NCBI GenBank assembly: GCA_035591015.1
Contig: JAXIUW010208953.1
Span: 1 to 11,093 of the forward strand
Source of the DNA: Cephalothrix simula
Taxonomy: Eukaryota > Nemertea > Palaeonemertea > Archinemertea > Cephalotrichidae
Direction of reading: 5' to 3'
Length of the DNA stretch: 11,093 nucleotides
Every line of letters begins with the position of its first letter. The first letter of the stretch is position 1. Under the pieces are notes generated by a model. The model ran no database searches. It saw only the letters and a list, made by a program, of their open reading frames with translations, and was not told the DNA's origin. This document shows positions 1 to 7,752 of the stretch, piece by piece. Position numbers and translations under genes: made by a program.

Positions 1-265
1 AAGACAGATATATTACTCTATACAAGGAGCAAAAAAGGAAGTGCAAATCGGCATTTATTGTCTCTTTTTAAGCCCGGTTCAAAATTCGGCTATTTCTTCA
101 CTTTTTTCGACTTTGACATGTATATTTAGGGCGTCAAAATGAAGGGGTTAAAATTGTTTTTCCCAACTTTTTTGATGATATTTTCAAATAAGAGACCCAT
201 TGCCATCATTTAGCGATGAAAAAATGAAACTATGTTAATTATTGAAAAATCGCTTGTTCTTAATA
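1..265. other. AT-rich flank with no recognisable gene
   Basis: Two forward frames are open from the window edge (to stops near 129 and 141), but neither encodes a family I recognise, and both could be chance or decayed repeat. On the reverse strand this would be the continuation of the PLE fragment at 266-547. The match to the forward PLE copy stops sharply at 266, so this DNA is either the flank of the insertion or unrelated element sequence. Confidence 0.5.
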
Positions 266-434
266 CTTGTGCTAAGCTTAACTTAATATCTAATGCATTA
301 AATGAATAAAAGTGTAAACACGATTCTGAATTGGTTGGTTTCCTGTAAACAGAAAATTTTATTTCAGTTTTACAATTATGAATTAAAATATCCAAAAAAG
401 GTATTTTGTTATCATTTTCAAATTCTACAGTGAA
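266..434. repeat. Inverted repeat arm A (PLE RT segment)
   Basis: The reverse complement of 266-434 aligns without gaps to 648-816. Both are 169 bases and I count three mismatches. At the outer edge the match stops abruptly after the shared CACAAG. At the inner edge (TTCACTGTAG) it drops to clearly lower similarity. The arm is part of the reverse-strand PLE fragment. Confidence 0.93.
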
Positions 435-547
435 TGGATACAATGAGTGATGATAAATGTTATTTATAAAGGTAAGATAATCATTTACATCAAAATTTCC
501 GGAACAAGACACAAAATGTCGTCAACATTTATATGGTATTTCACCTG
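266..547 (-). pseudogene. Penelope-like element reverse transcriptase fragment (inverted, truncated copy)
   Basis: Read on the reverse strand, this encodes the segment of a Penelope-like RT from the catalytic VDD box through the following conserved blocks. Visible motifs in order are VDDILCLVPE, FDVNDY, FTVEFENDNKIPFLDILI and SVYRKPTNSES followed by LHFYS, which are typical of the PLE palm and thumb. A one-base loss near 497-500, relative to the forward copy, separates the VDD box from the FDVNDY frame. The copy has lost everything upstream of the catalytic box and everything after the LSLAQ stretch. The RT would copy element RNA at a chromosomal nick in an intact element. This fragment is a dead relic. 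It lies head to head with a second copy on the forward strand. Family assignment is firm; the exact upstream boundary (about 540-550) is approximate because the junction sequence is decayed. Confidence 0.85.
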
Positions 548-560
548 TATTGTGGGTTAG

Positions 561-1004
561 ATTGACGACAATTGGTGTCTTGTTCCAGAACATTTTGATG
601 TAAATAATTATTTTAACTACTTAAATGACATTTATCTATCATTGAAATTCACTGTAGAATTTGATAATGATAACAAAATACCTTTTTTGGATATTTTAAT
701 TCATAATTGTAAAACTGAAATAAAATTTTCTGTTTACAGGAAACCAACCAATTCAGAATCGTATTTACACTTTTATTCATTTAATGCATTAGATATTAAG
801 TTAAGCTTAACACAAGGTTTATTTCTCAGAGCCCTTCGAATTTGCTCTCAAGGTTTTTTGTCAGATGAAATTGAGCACATTCGTAAATCTTTAAAAAAAT
901 GTGCGTATCCTGATTCTTTATTAGATAAAGCTTTGATGAAAGCTAAACGTACTCATTATACCCCTAGACAAGAGAGAACTGAGATTGATTTTAAAATAGT
1001 GTAA
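561..1004 (+). pseudogene. PLE reverse transcriptase domain remnant (palm end and thumb)
   Basis: This is an open frame from just after a TAG at 558-560 to the TAA at 1002-1004. It begins with IDDNWCLVPEHFDVNNY, covering the catalytic aspartates, and continues with KFTVEFDNDNKIPFLDILI and the SVYRKPTNSES/LHFYS block. A thumb-like stretch containing RALRICS, DEIEHIRKSL and KKCAYPDSLL follows. In intact PLEs this region carries out target-primed reverse transcription of the element RNA. The fingers and the N-terminal part of the palm are absent. The frame is lost around 1000-1005: the next conserved motif, YIPHLEQF, lies in the frame one base further on, which implies a small insertion or deletion. 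An ATG-initiated start is not expected here because the copy is truncated. Confidence 0.85.
648..816. repeat. Inverted repeat arm B (PLE RT segment)
   Basis: This is the partner of arm A, part of the forward PLE copy. The two arms are separated by 213 bases, so the locus could fold into a long cruciform, or the transcript into a double-stranded hairpin. Beyond 816 the forward copy continues as normal RT sequence while the other arm diverges completely. Confidence 0.93.
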
Positions 1005-1452
1005 TTATATACCCCATTTGGAGCAGTTCAAACCCTTACACAGATCTATATATAAAAACGTTATTTTTAAATATAATGCAAAAATTGGTAAAACTGTATG
1101 TAAAAATAAACACTCTGGCCAATCTAATGATGTAGGTGTCTATAAAATTAATTGTTTGGAGTGTGAAAAAAGGTATATTGGGGAAAATGTTAAAATTAGA
1201 TTAAAAGAACTAAGCATGATATTGTAATCAATAAACAAACATGTACATGAGACGGGACACTCATTTTATTTTGAAAATACTAAAGGTCTTTACCCATGTG
1301 ATGACTTATCAAAACGGCATATTGTTGAGGCAGCATTAATACGCCGGTTTGATAAACAAACATGCAATTTGAACTCTGGATTTATGGAGCTTGACAAGCA
1401 AACAAGTGATTTTATTTCTAAGACCTGTGAGAAACCACAATTGGTATTGTAA
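1003..1452 (+). pseudogene. PLE GIY-YIG endonuclease domain remnant
   Basis: After YIPHLEQFKPLHRSI come the nuclease landmarks: GVY at 1135-1143 (the GIY position), a CLEC cysteine pair at 1153-1164, YIG at 1174-1182, and a candidate catalytic arginine in KIRLKE (about 1198). The CX2C pair between GIY and YIG is the arrangement I know from animal Penelope/Poseidon-type elements. The usual GETGR string is eroded to GENVK. A TAA at 1225-1227 interrupts the frame. The same frame resumes at HVHETGHSF (1240 onward) and runs past the conserved Glu in KRHIVEAAL (1327-1329) to the end. Between the LKE motif and HVHETGH, the adjacent frame reads KHDIVINKQT, which fits the family better. The damage is therefore probably two compensating small indels rather than a simple nonsense change. 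In a live element this nuclease nicks the target DNA. Confidence 0.85.
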
Positions 1453-1600
1453 TGATGTTCCTTGTATATATATTGAATTAAATTGATTTGTAAATCATAC
1501 TCTGAAGATGATCATTAGTCTATGATTGAAAAGTCAGTTCTTAATAAATTCCAAAATTTAAAAATTCTTTATAATTGTGGATATTCGAAGGATTACATGA
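1453..1600 (+). other. Probable PLE 3' untranslated tail
   Basis: Directly after the nuclease stop there is a CTGAAGATGATCATTAG stretch, then GATTGAAAAGTC, a TTAATAAATT stretch and ATTGTGGATATTC. A GAAGATG...GAAA(C)GTC block followed by an A/T-rich run and a GTGGATATT motif is what I remember of PLE 3' ends, so this is likely the element tail. The 3' boundary is not defined: I see no target-site duplication or tandem tail. It rests on recalled family pattern rather than alignment. Confidence 0.5.
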
Positions 1601-2115
1601 AACACGGAACTTCAGTGTTATTTTACAATAATTAGATAAATTTTATTTATTTTGGAGCTTATGCCTAATGCAGTATATATGATTTCTAAAATTTTTAACA
1701 ATAAAAATTAAATAAATTTTAGCACCGTCTGATTTCAGGTAAAAGGACAAAAGATAAATATATCATGTTTTGTTTGAGAGAGAAACATAATAACTTTTCA
1801 CAAAAATTAATTATGCATATAAATTTAACTGCAATGTGTAACATCTTCACAGTTTATTTTTTTTTACAAGAAATCATCATAGTCTTACCTTAAACTTAAC
1901 TAGATATAACAATCACTGTTAGGAAAAAATTGAAAATACACTTTGTCTTTATTTCAAGTTTCTCTTTGAAACAAGATTAATGTTTTATGTGTTTTATCAA
2001 CTCCCCAAGCGCTTCATATGATGGTGCAATTGCACTATACCACTCCTAAATCTTAAAACACCTCCAATAGCCACCTTAAGGCTCAATGCTGATTGGTAAC
2101 TACTAATTTTATCAG
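1601..2115. other. AT-rich non-coding stretch, nothing recognised
   Basis: All frames contain frequent stops and I see no repeat or known motif. It probably includes the intron that ends at the acceptor of the 2116 exon; a CTACTAATTTTATCAG string just before that exon could supply a branch point and acceptor. Confidence 0.5.
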
Positions 2116-2247
2116 GGAATGGAGAAGAAACCATACCAATGCTGATGATAAACCATTCAGAAAAGGAAGACTCCCTATCCCGGAATAGGCCTCAAAGTAA
2201 TGTCGAAAAGACTCCATCCCGGCTCGTGGATGTTTCCTCGAACCCAG
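2116..2247 (+). CDS. Internal exon of an unidentified host gene (44 codons, phase 1-1)
   Basis: This is an open island with a higher GC level than its surroundings, bounded by an acceptor (AATTTTATCAG) and a donor (CCCAG followed by GTATTG). With an incoming phase-1 codon it reads NGEETIPMLMINHSEKED and continues with SLSRNRPQSNV and EKTPSRLVDVSSNP, ending on the first base of a codon. The 132-base length is divisible by three, so the exon could be skipped without a frameshift. The encoded segment is polar, with several Ser/Thr and charged residues and no cysteines, and looks like a disordered linker. I do not recognise the protein. It joins in frame to the exon at 4092, giving Asp across the junction. 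The reverse-strand frame overlapping it is a shadow. A MITE sits in the intron 95 bases downstream. Confidence 0.6.
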
Positions 2248-2342
2248 GTATTGATAAAATATATTATCCGTAAATAGGTTCATCAGGGTTGAAGTTTCCC
2301 AATAGGTTGTTATGATTTAGGGAAAATTGATAATATCTTTAA

Positions 2343-2394
2343 GGGGCCGTCTCATAATTATCGACACTTTTCTAAACAAAACCTGTTTCGTTTA
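2343..2394 (+). repeat. MITE left terminal inverted repeat
   Basis: This 52-base repeat matches the reverse complement of 2819-2870 with five differences. It includes TCATAATTATCGAC and a TTTCGTTTA motif repeated elsewhere in the element. Confidence 0.88.
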
Positions 2395-2598
2395 GACTTT
2401 GACCCCCTCCCCCCTTCCTAAACGAAACTCAACCTTCGAAGATGTGTCGATTTTTATCAAACTTATATTCAAACGTTTTTTTTACTAATAATGCTACATT
2501 TCAGATTGATATAAGCTTGCTCTCGGATAATCAATGTCAATAGTTTATCATCAAAACATGATTAGAACTAAACTTTTTCATTTAAATTTTCAAAGCAA

Positions 2599-2690
2599 AG
2601 AAGCACAAACCACATCAAAAAGCAAGGTCCACTACCATTTCATTTTTTGGAGGGTCGTCGACCTTGTTTGTTGATGTGATTAGCTTCTTT
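2599..2690. repeat. Internal inverted repeat within the MITE
   Basis: The arms at 2599-2632 and 2657-2690 (roughly AAGAAGC, CACATCAA and CAAGGTC in common) flank a loop of about 24 bases. With the terminal repeats this makes the whole element close to a fold-back palindrome, so a transcript through it would form a long imperfect hairpin. Confidence 0.75.
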
Positions 2691-2818
2691 CTTATGCTTC
2701 CACATCTAAATGAATGAAATTAAGTATTGTAGATGTTCAATTTTTGATCGACACTTCGACACTTCTGCAACTACAATCTAAACGAGACACAGGATTCCAT
2801 CGAAATCCCCCTCCCCTT

Positions 2819-2870
2819 TAAACGAAACAGGGTTCGTTTAGAAAAGCGTCGATAATTATGACACGGCTCC
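2819..2870 (-). repeat. MITE right terminal inverted repeat
   Basis: This is the counterpart of 2343-2394. It is followed immediately by TAA at 2871-2873, identical to the TAA before the left end. Confidence 0.88.
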
Positions 2871-2873
2871 TAA

Positions 2874-4091
2874 AAGTGGCGGTATATTTCAAAACTTTTA
2901 TAAGAAGTTTACGAGTACCGAGTTATTAAAAATAAATTTGAAATTTGATTATTGAACTAAAGGATATTCATCAAGTAACCTCAACAAAGTGTTAATCTCC
3001 TCACATAGCACCTCTACCCTGAAGAATCCTAAAGCGGTTATTTTGAGGAAAGGGTTCTACACTATAGGATGAGATTTTCCTTCAAATACTGAAACTAAAA
3101 ATCACCAAGTGTAACAACGTACAAATGTTTCATATTTATAATATCATATATAATATCAGCTTCCATTTATTATAACCATAATAAAGATTCATCTTAGTAT
3201 AGAACTCTCTGCTCATTTAAAAATAAATTTAATGAGATTTTTCCTGTGTTTAGCTCAGAGCAACAAGGTATGCCTTCAGATATTAGTAAAGGAGTTGACA
3301 TTCAGTTTCAGGGAGAGAGTTGTTTCAGCTAAAGTAGTTTTCAAGATTTTTTTTTACTCCGAATTGCCAGTCTAATCTCAATGAAATTATTGCCAATTTA
3401 GGTAAATGTCTATAAACAATAACGATAATAAAAATATTAATAATAAGCTTAGCTTAAAGCATTTTTAGAGTAGATATTGATTTATTTGCACAAGAAAATA
3501 TTAAAACTAGCTCGGTAGATAACTACATGTACATGTGTTATATTTAGAAAGTTTAACTGAATCACACCTTGTTGCTAAACGATTTGTTAGATTTAGACAT
3601 TTTTATTGTGATGAGAAATGTGATGACATATTGATACTGTTTTTGTTAAAGTATGAGAAATAGTCACAGTGATTACCATTTGTTGATTGTTGTTGTTTGA
3701 AAAAAATTCAAATTGATATGAAATTTATTTCACTCACTCACCAATATATAAAATAATTTCTCATATTTTACCTTGGTTCTAAATAATATAATATTTTTAT
3801 TTTCTTTTCCTTGTGTTGTTAAATGCATGCATTTGTTTTTGACCACACCACCTTATGTATATCCTCACATAAAACACAATGGGTGCTCCGTGCCAAATAT
3901 CTATTTTCTATAATCCCTTTCTACAAGTAAAAGAACTTGTTATCCTAACTCAACAATTGATTTTTTAAGGCAAATCACACATTTAATTTATTTCGTTTTA
4001 TGCATCAATCCTTATTTTTTCCATATCAATTTGGATTTAGATTTAATGAATACTCTCACAACGACATTGTGTCGTTCATTTTATATTTCAG
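2874..4091. other. AT-rich intron-like stretch
   Basis: Stop codons are dense in every frame apart from a short open run around 2950-3072 that lacks convincing splice sites. The only supported feature inside is the weak 9-base micro-exon candidate near 3260. The stretch ends in a clean acceptor (TTTTATATTTCAG) at 4091. Confidence 0.5.
3259..3267 (+). CDS. Candidate 9-base micro-exon (phase 1-1)
   Basis: A good pyrimidine tract and acceptor (TTCCTGTGTTTAGCTCAG) is followed nine bases later by a good donor (AACAAG then GTATGC). Inserted between the phase-1 exons it would add Glu-Gln-Gln and keep the frame. Matches this short arise by chance in AT-rich introns, so this is only a candidate. Confidence 0.2.
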
Positions 4092-4190
4092 ATGGTCAAA
4101 CTACCAACACAACATTGTCTTCTAGTAATGTAAATGCAGCCCCTACAATTAATCTGACACAAACAACTAATGCCAATGCAACTTCTCAAG
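4092..4190 (+). CDS. Internal exon of the same gene, Thr/Asn/Ser-rich (33 codons, phase 1-1)
   Basis: The acceptor (TTATATTTCAG) and donor (TCTCAAG followed by GTTAGT) are both good. Between them one frame is fully open and strongly biased: GQTTNTTLSSSNVNAAP, then TINLTQTTNANATSQ. The length of 99 bases with phase 1 at both ends makes it a symmetric cassette. It contains three N-x-T sequons (NTT, NLT, NAT) and many Thr/Ser. That would suit a glycosylated, mucin-like extracellular stalk if the segment is secreted or faces the lumen, but it could equally be a cytosolic low-complexity linker. It joins in frame to 2116-2247 upstream and 6974 downstream (codons GAT and GGA across the junctions). 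I cannot name the protein. Confidence 0.7.
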
Positions 4191-5211
4191 GTTAGTAAAT
4201 AACGTGAATATTTCCTTTAAAAACTAAAGATCTACTTCATTCCTGCACAAAAATATAAAGATATTTTACTGCCATCTAATCTAACTTTTAACTTTAAAAA
4301 GCATTTAAAGGCTTGGGCAATATAGAATGTTATCATTTCATAGATTCATTACCTAGGCTCTAATAATTATATTTACTTAGTAAATTTTTCAGATAATTTT
4401 TGAATGACTGATTTTGAAAATATAAAACAAATGCAAAAGATACATGATTTCTATATATCAATAAAATATATCATTGAAGCGACAAGGCATTTTAAGAAAT
4501 ATTGAACCTACCATTGAATTTATATTTTAATCACGAAAACATTATACATTCTATCTTTTTCATTAAATCAGCAAAATGCAATTAGCAACATGCTTACTTT
4601 ATTTCTTTAATAAATTAAGATTGTATGATTAACTGAGATTATTACTCGATATTAATAATGCATGTAAATGCTAATTACTTTTTTTCAATTTGAATAGGTA
4701 TGAATGTTATCTCTCGTTATACTTAATTTATTCGGGAGAGAATGAGAATCAAACTTTATTGTCGTTATTTTTTGTATTTCGTAGAAGAGAACTTTTATAG
4801 TCACTGATACTATTTAAGTTATCTGTGTGTTTGTCAGGTCATGTCTGCATTTCTTCTCAATTTGTTATTTTAAGTTTCATTTCAATTTTCTGTCAATACA
4901 AGTTCCATTTCAATTTTCTGTCATTACATTTAAAGTTACATTTCAATTTTCTGTCATTACATTCAAAAGTATTAAAAGCATAGTATTGTTACCAATATTT
5001 ATATCAGAAGCATATCACATTTATTTTTTCTAGCATTGATAAATTTGTGTTTTATTCAATTACTAGAATTCTTAGACTTATATAAATCAGCATATTCTGA
5101 TTAAAAAACGTACCAATTTGAACCAGTATTAAAAAAAACAATGTATTTGCATGTAGTAAAACATAAAACGTTTTTATATTTTACTACACTTCATATTGTT
5201 TCTTAATTCAG
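4191..5211. other. Intron-like stretch with a short tandem repeat
   Basis: The sequence is very AT-rich with stops throughout. A forward open frame at 4827-5033 is created by the tandem repeat near 4880 and has no start ATG in good context or family resemblance, so I regard it as chance. Confidence 0.5.
4878..4970 (+). repeat. Short tandem repeat, three imperfect copies
   Basis: CATTTCAATTTTCTGTCA begins at 4878, 4906 and 4939, each followed by a variable linker (spacings of 28 and 33 bases). The last two copies are most alike and share TTACATT after the core. It is a small minisatellite within an intron. Confidence 0.8.
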
Positions 5212-5223
5212 CAAATCATATTG
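5212..5223 (+). CDS. Candidate 12-base micro-exon (phase 1-1)
   Basis: The acceptor TTGTTTCTTAATTCAG is followed by CAAATCATATTG and the strong donor GTAAGAAC. In phase 1 it would add four codons (Ala-Asn-His-Ile with the incoming G) and keep the frame. The splice sites are better than for the 9-base candidate, but without transcript data it remains speculative. Confidence 0.28.
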
Positions 5224-5439
5224 GTAAGAACAGTGTAGTTCCATTAAACAAAAAATCGAAAGTCATCGGAACATTTGATTAAGATTGGAATAACTGGATG
5301 CCCGTGGTATATGGTTGTTATAATCTAGCATGTAGAATCACACTCATGTACTTGACTGTATGTAGGAATAGGTCATTAGTTCGTCACATATAAAAAAGAA
5401 ACATAGGAAGACAAATTATACCCAAGATTACTATTGCAG

Positions 5440-5493
5440 GTGGCTGGAGAAAGTTGCGAAAAATTATCCCTGCAACTCAATGGGTTGCTGGGG
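5440..5493 (+). CDS. Candidate 54-base cassette exon, or alternative last exon (phase 1-1)
   Basis: After the acceptor ATTACTATTGCAG, the phase-1 frame reads GWRKLRKIIPATQWVAG, a basic, tryptophan-containing segment. A possible donor (GGGG then GTAAAA) at 5494 would give a symmetric 54-base exon. If that donor is not used, the frame stops at TAA 5507-5509 after GKKD, giving a short alternative C-terminus. Another frame is open longer here (5434-5682), but it starts inside the acceptor region and looks like chance. Protein identity is unknown. The phase match with the neighbouring exons is the main support. Confidence 0.28.
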
Positions 5494-5509
5494 GTAAAAA
5501 AGACTAATC

Positions 5510-6282
5510 TGGTAAAATATGAAACCAAGTTTCAGTGTATGTTTGACTCGTTTCAAAGCTGGTTAAAATGGCAAATTGAATTGGTTATGCTGGGTTTGAA
5601 ATGTGTCCAAAGTGTTAAAAGAGATACCTTTTCATTGAAAGTGTTTATCATTTACACAAGCTGTCCTCAAACTATTGTGTAATTTAAAGAGTGTGTATTT
5701 TTTATGCTAGTAAAATTACATAATCAAGTTATTTTTGAATATTTTTTTGCTTTTTTTTCAAACACTTTTTATACAAATATTTATTAATCCACCCACAATC
5801 TAAGCAATTAATTAAATAATATGTAAGGTTTTTAAAAGATCAATTGACTGGCAGTAAAATTATAAATGACATTGAAATGGGTACTGTTTAAGATTGATAA
5901 ATATTATCAGTGTGAAAAGGTATTCTTATCTCTGCCAAATCACAGTAAATAAGTGTGTGATATAGACCACTATGTCCTTTCTGCGGCTACTTTCTTATAT
6001 GATTGACCTTTGCAGTGTAAAAGAGAATGCTGCTAATTTTGCATAAAGAAATTTAAAGTTCGCCTATACACCCTTCCTGCATGTAACACAATCCATGTGT
6101 TACATATGTCACAAAATTATTAAATGTTTTGAATTGCTCACGATGTATGTCGTAAAATCACAAGATCCCTTAGGATATAGTTTTTTTTTTAATTTATAAA
6201 ATTTACAAAATATTGAAAATTTTTTCTGTTGATGATATTATCTTAATTTCTGAACTTAACTGTTAAAGTATTTAAATTTCAG
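5510..6282. other. AT-rich intron-like stretch, nothing recognised
   Basis: No repeat, RNA gene or supported exon was seen. A 5434-5682 forward frame overlaps its start but has no recognisable content. Confidence 0.5.
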
Positions 6283-6341
6283 TTTGGCATACAATGCCAT
6301 CAGACACAGAACCCCTGCATGTAGCAACAGCAACATTCTAA
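6283..6341 (+). CDS. Candidate alternative last exon with poly(A) signals
   Basis: The acceptor GTATTTAAATTTCAG is followed in phase 1 by WHTMPSDTEPLHVATATF and a TAA at 6339-6341. AATAAA hexamers lie at 6341-6346 and 6382-6387, with ATTAAA at 6394-6399. Its codon composition (Thr, Ala, Pro, Asp) is unlike the surrounding AT-rich DNA. If used, it would end the protein in a short soluble tail and so exclude the hydrophobic tail encoded at 7753. The other frames close quickly. I give it moderate to low weight because the exon is short and phase alone is weak evidence. Confidence 0.35.
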
Positions 6342-6381
6342 ATAAAAAGACCTGCGGTGTTTAATATTTTTTGTACAAAAT

Positions 6382-6399
6382 AATAAACTAACAATTAAA
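6382..6399 (+). promoter_or_regulatory. Candidate poly(A) signals
   Basis: AATAAA (6382-6387) and ATTAAA (6394-6399) lie about 40-60 bases after the TAA of the candidate last exon at 6283. Such hexamers are common in AT-rich DNA. Confidence 0.3.
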
Positions 6400-6973
6400 A
6401 CGTTTTTTTTTAATTAAATAATTAATTTCATTCAACTAATGAATTTTATACTATTAAATGAACTCACTTGAGATGGCAGTCATTGGAATTGATATATATA
6501 CTTTACTAGACAAAACAAATTTCAGTTAGAGTTTTAATTTTTCACCTGAAGTTACTTCAATCATTCTCTTCAATTATCATCTTATTTATTATAATTTTCG
6601 TTACATTGTATAATTGTTTTTTTTTCACATTTATATTACTTTTCTTGTGCGTACTGGTCAATATTTTTTATTTTTATATTTACATTGTTTATTCACCTTT
6701 GTGTCAGAACTCAAGTGAGGTCACATTATAAGGACTAACAAGCTTTTCAATGACGACAACATTATCGAAATTTTTTATAATTTATTTTTTATCTGCGTTA
6801 TTTTAACTTTTGACTGTAAAGTGTGAATGGTGGACTTCTACTTATAGTAAAAAGAGAGTATAAAAGGATTATGTTTATATATATTTATCAATCTAAGAGT
6901 GTGACTGAGTTAAGAGTTAAAATTTCTAATCAATAAACTATGCAATTAACAATAATTTGCGTTGTTGCCATAG
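6400..6973. other. AT-rich intron-like stretch, nothing recognised
   Basis: Long T and A runs, no open island and no repeat that I could confirm. It ends in the acceptor of the 6974 exon (TTGTTGCCATAG). Confidence 0.5.
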
Positions 6974-7047
6974 GATCAACTGGTGACGGCCCGCCACCTG
7001 CACCAAACAGCGGGCCAATACGTGGAAAATTGTCCCGAATGATGAGT
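6974..7047 (+). CDS. Internal exon, Pro/Gly-rich with basic end (phase 1-0)
   Basis: This is the most GC-rich island of the region, starting after the acceptor TTGTTGCCATAG. In phase 1 it reads STGDGPPPAPNSGPIRG followed by KLSRMMS. The best donor is at 7048 (ATGAGT then GTAAGA), giving 74 bases and an outgoing phase 0. A weaker donor two bases earlier (ATGA then GTGTAAG) would give a phase-1 end. If the intron were retained, the frame would stop after two more codons. The segment is a proline/glycine linker followed by a basic, hydrophobic patch. It joins in frame with the 4092 exon upstream (GGA across the junction) and with the 7753 exon downstream. The reverse-strand frame at 6930-7133 is a shadow. 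The gene is not recognised. Confidence 0.6.
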
Positions 7048-7752
7048 GTAAGATAAACACTGCCAATGAATGTAGTGCATGTCCAGTGTAGCCTTTCTAG
7101 TACCCAAACATATTGTAGTGTGTCAAACCCCAATATTTAAAAAAAACTGACTCATCTGCCATATTCAATGATATTCGTATATTTATTTCAAAATGAAAAG
7201 GAAACCAAAAGTTTATATTTTAACAGTAAAATATTGTTTGGCTTGATATTAAGTGCCAACTTTGGATTTACGAGCCCAAATTTTCGAATATTATTATGTG
7301 AGTAGGCTATCATTTCATTTTAAACAAGGGAAATAAAAAAACAGATTTTTCAATACTTTGACCAAATTCTAAATTTATCAAAAATTTGATAAACTTGAAT
7401 ATTCAAATTCTCTAACCATGGCGACAATAATAATTTGATGGAAATCTCATTCATGAAGTTTAGCTTTTCAACCCATGGCACTATATATCAACTCGAATGT
7501 ATCAGCAGTTTTATTACGTCTAAAATAGCATGAATAGGAACTTTAAAAATAACTATACATATTTTCAATTTATTATGCAAAAAAGCATATTTTGCAAATT
7601 TAATGTCATCATAGAATGATTATCATCGTAAACTCAATATTTTTTAGAATAAAATCTAATAACAAGTTTAATACATTAAGCATTTTTCATAATTTAAAAA
7701 TTCCATCACTAGTCTATTGTTGAATATGGAAGATGACATTTATTCTATATAG
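7048..7752. other. Intron-like stretch
   Basis: It runs from the GTAAGA donor to the TTCTATATAG acceptor. The only structure noted is a short perfect palindrome at 7374-7393 (nine-base arms, TTTATCAAA, two-base centre), which is unremarkable at this base composition. Confidence 0.45.

Larger units (their letters stand above)
548..1452 (+). pseudogene. Penelope-like retroelement, RT C-terminal part plus GIY-YIG endonuclease (decayed)
   Basis: This is a 5'-truncated PLE copy whose order of parts, RT palm/thumb followed by a C-terminal GIY-YIG nuclease, is diagnostic of endonuclease-bearing Penelope-like elements. RT homology starts at a WVR-like string followed by a DD box at 564-569. About four bases are missing just before the DD relative to a normal RYVDD, and a TAG lies at 558-560 in the downstream frame. 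The RT frame then runs open to a stop at 1002-1004. The sequence resumes one frame over with YIPHLEQFKP and the nuclease, which has an in-frame TAA at 1225-1227 and continues in the same frame to TAA at 1450-1452. At least three disabling changes make it a pseudogene. No host promoter or intact start is visible. Confidence 0.88.
2343..2870. mobile_element. PIF/Harbinger-type MITE, 528 bp, flanked by TAA target-site duplications
   Basis: The terminal inverted repeats are 2343-2394 and 2819-2870. They are 52 bases each with five mismatches that I count by eye, and begin GGGGCCGTCTC and GGAGCCGTGTC. The flanks are TAA at 2340-2342 and TAA at 2871-2873, a three-base duplication of the TWA type characteristic of PIF/Harbinger transposons, whose ends commonly begin with a G/C-rich GGG-type string. 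There is no transposase frame inside, so it would depend on an enzyme encoded elsewhere. Subterminal copies of TAAACGA/TCGTTTA recur near both ends and a second inverted repeat fills the middle. Both ends and both duplications are intact. It lies in the intron after the 2116-2247 exon. Confidence 0.85.

Noticed and set aside
2083-2283. Reverse-strand 66-codon frame
   Set aside because: It is the antisense shadow of the forward exon at 2116-2247.
2950-3072. Forward open run of about 37 codons (STSTLKNPKAVILRKG)
   Set aside because: No acceptor or donor in the right place and no continuation. It is within chance expectation.
5434-5682. Forward 82-codon frame overlapping the candidate 5440 exon
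   Set aside because: It begins inside the acceptor region without an ATG and has no recognisable motif. The phase-1 frame of the same DNA fits the neighbouring exons better.
6467-6722. CTCACTTGAG and CTCAAGTGAG facing each other about 245 bases apart
   Set aside because: Only ten bases match and the flanks do not, so I treat it as coincidence rather than transposon ends.
6930-7133. Reverse-strand 67-codon frame
   Set aside because: It is a shadow of the GC-richer forward exon at 6974-7047, which has clear splice borders.
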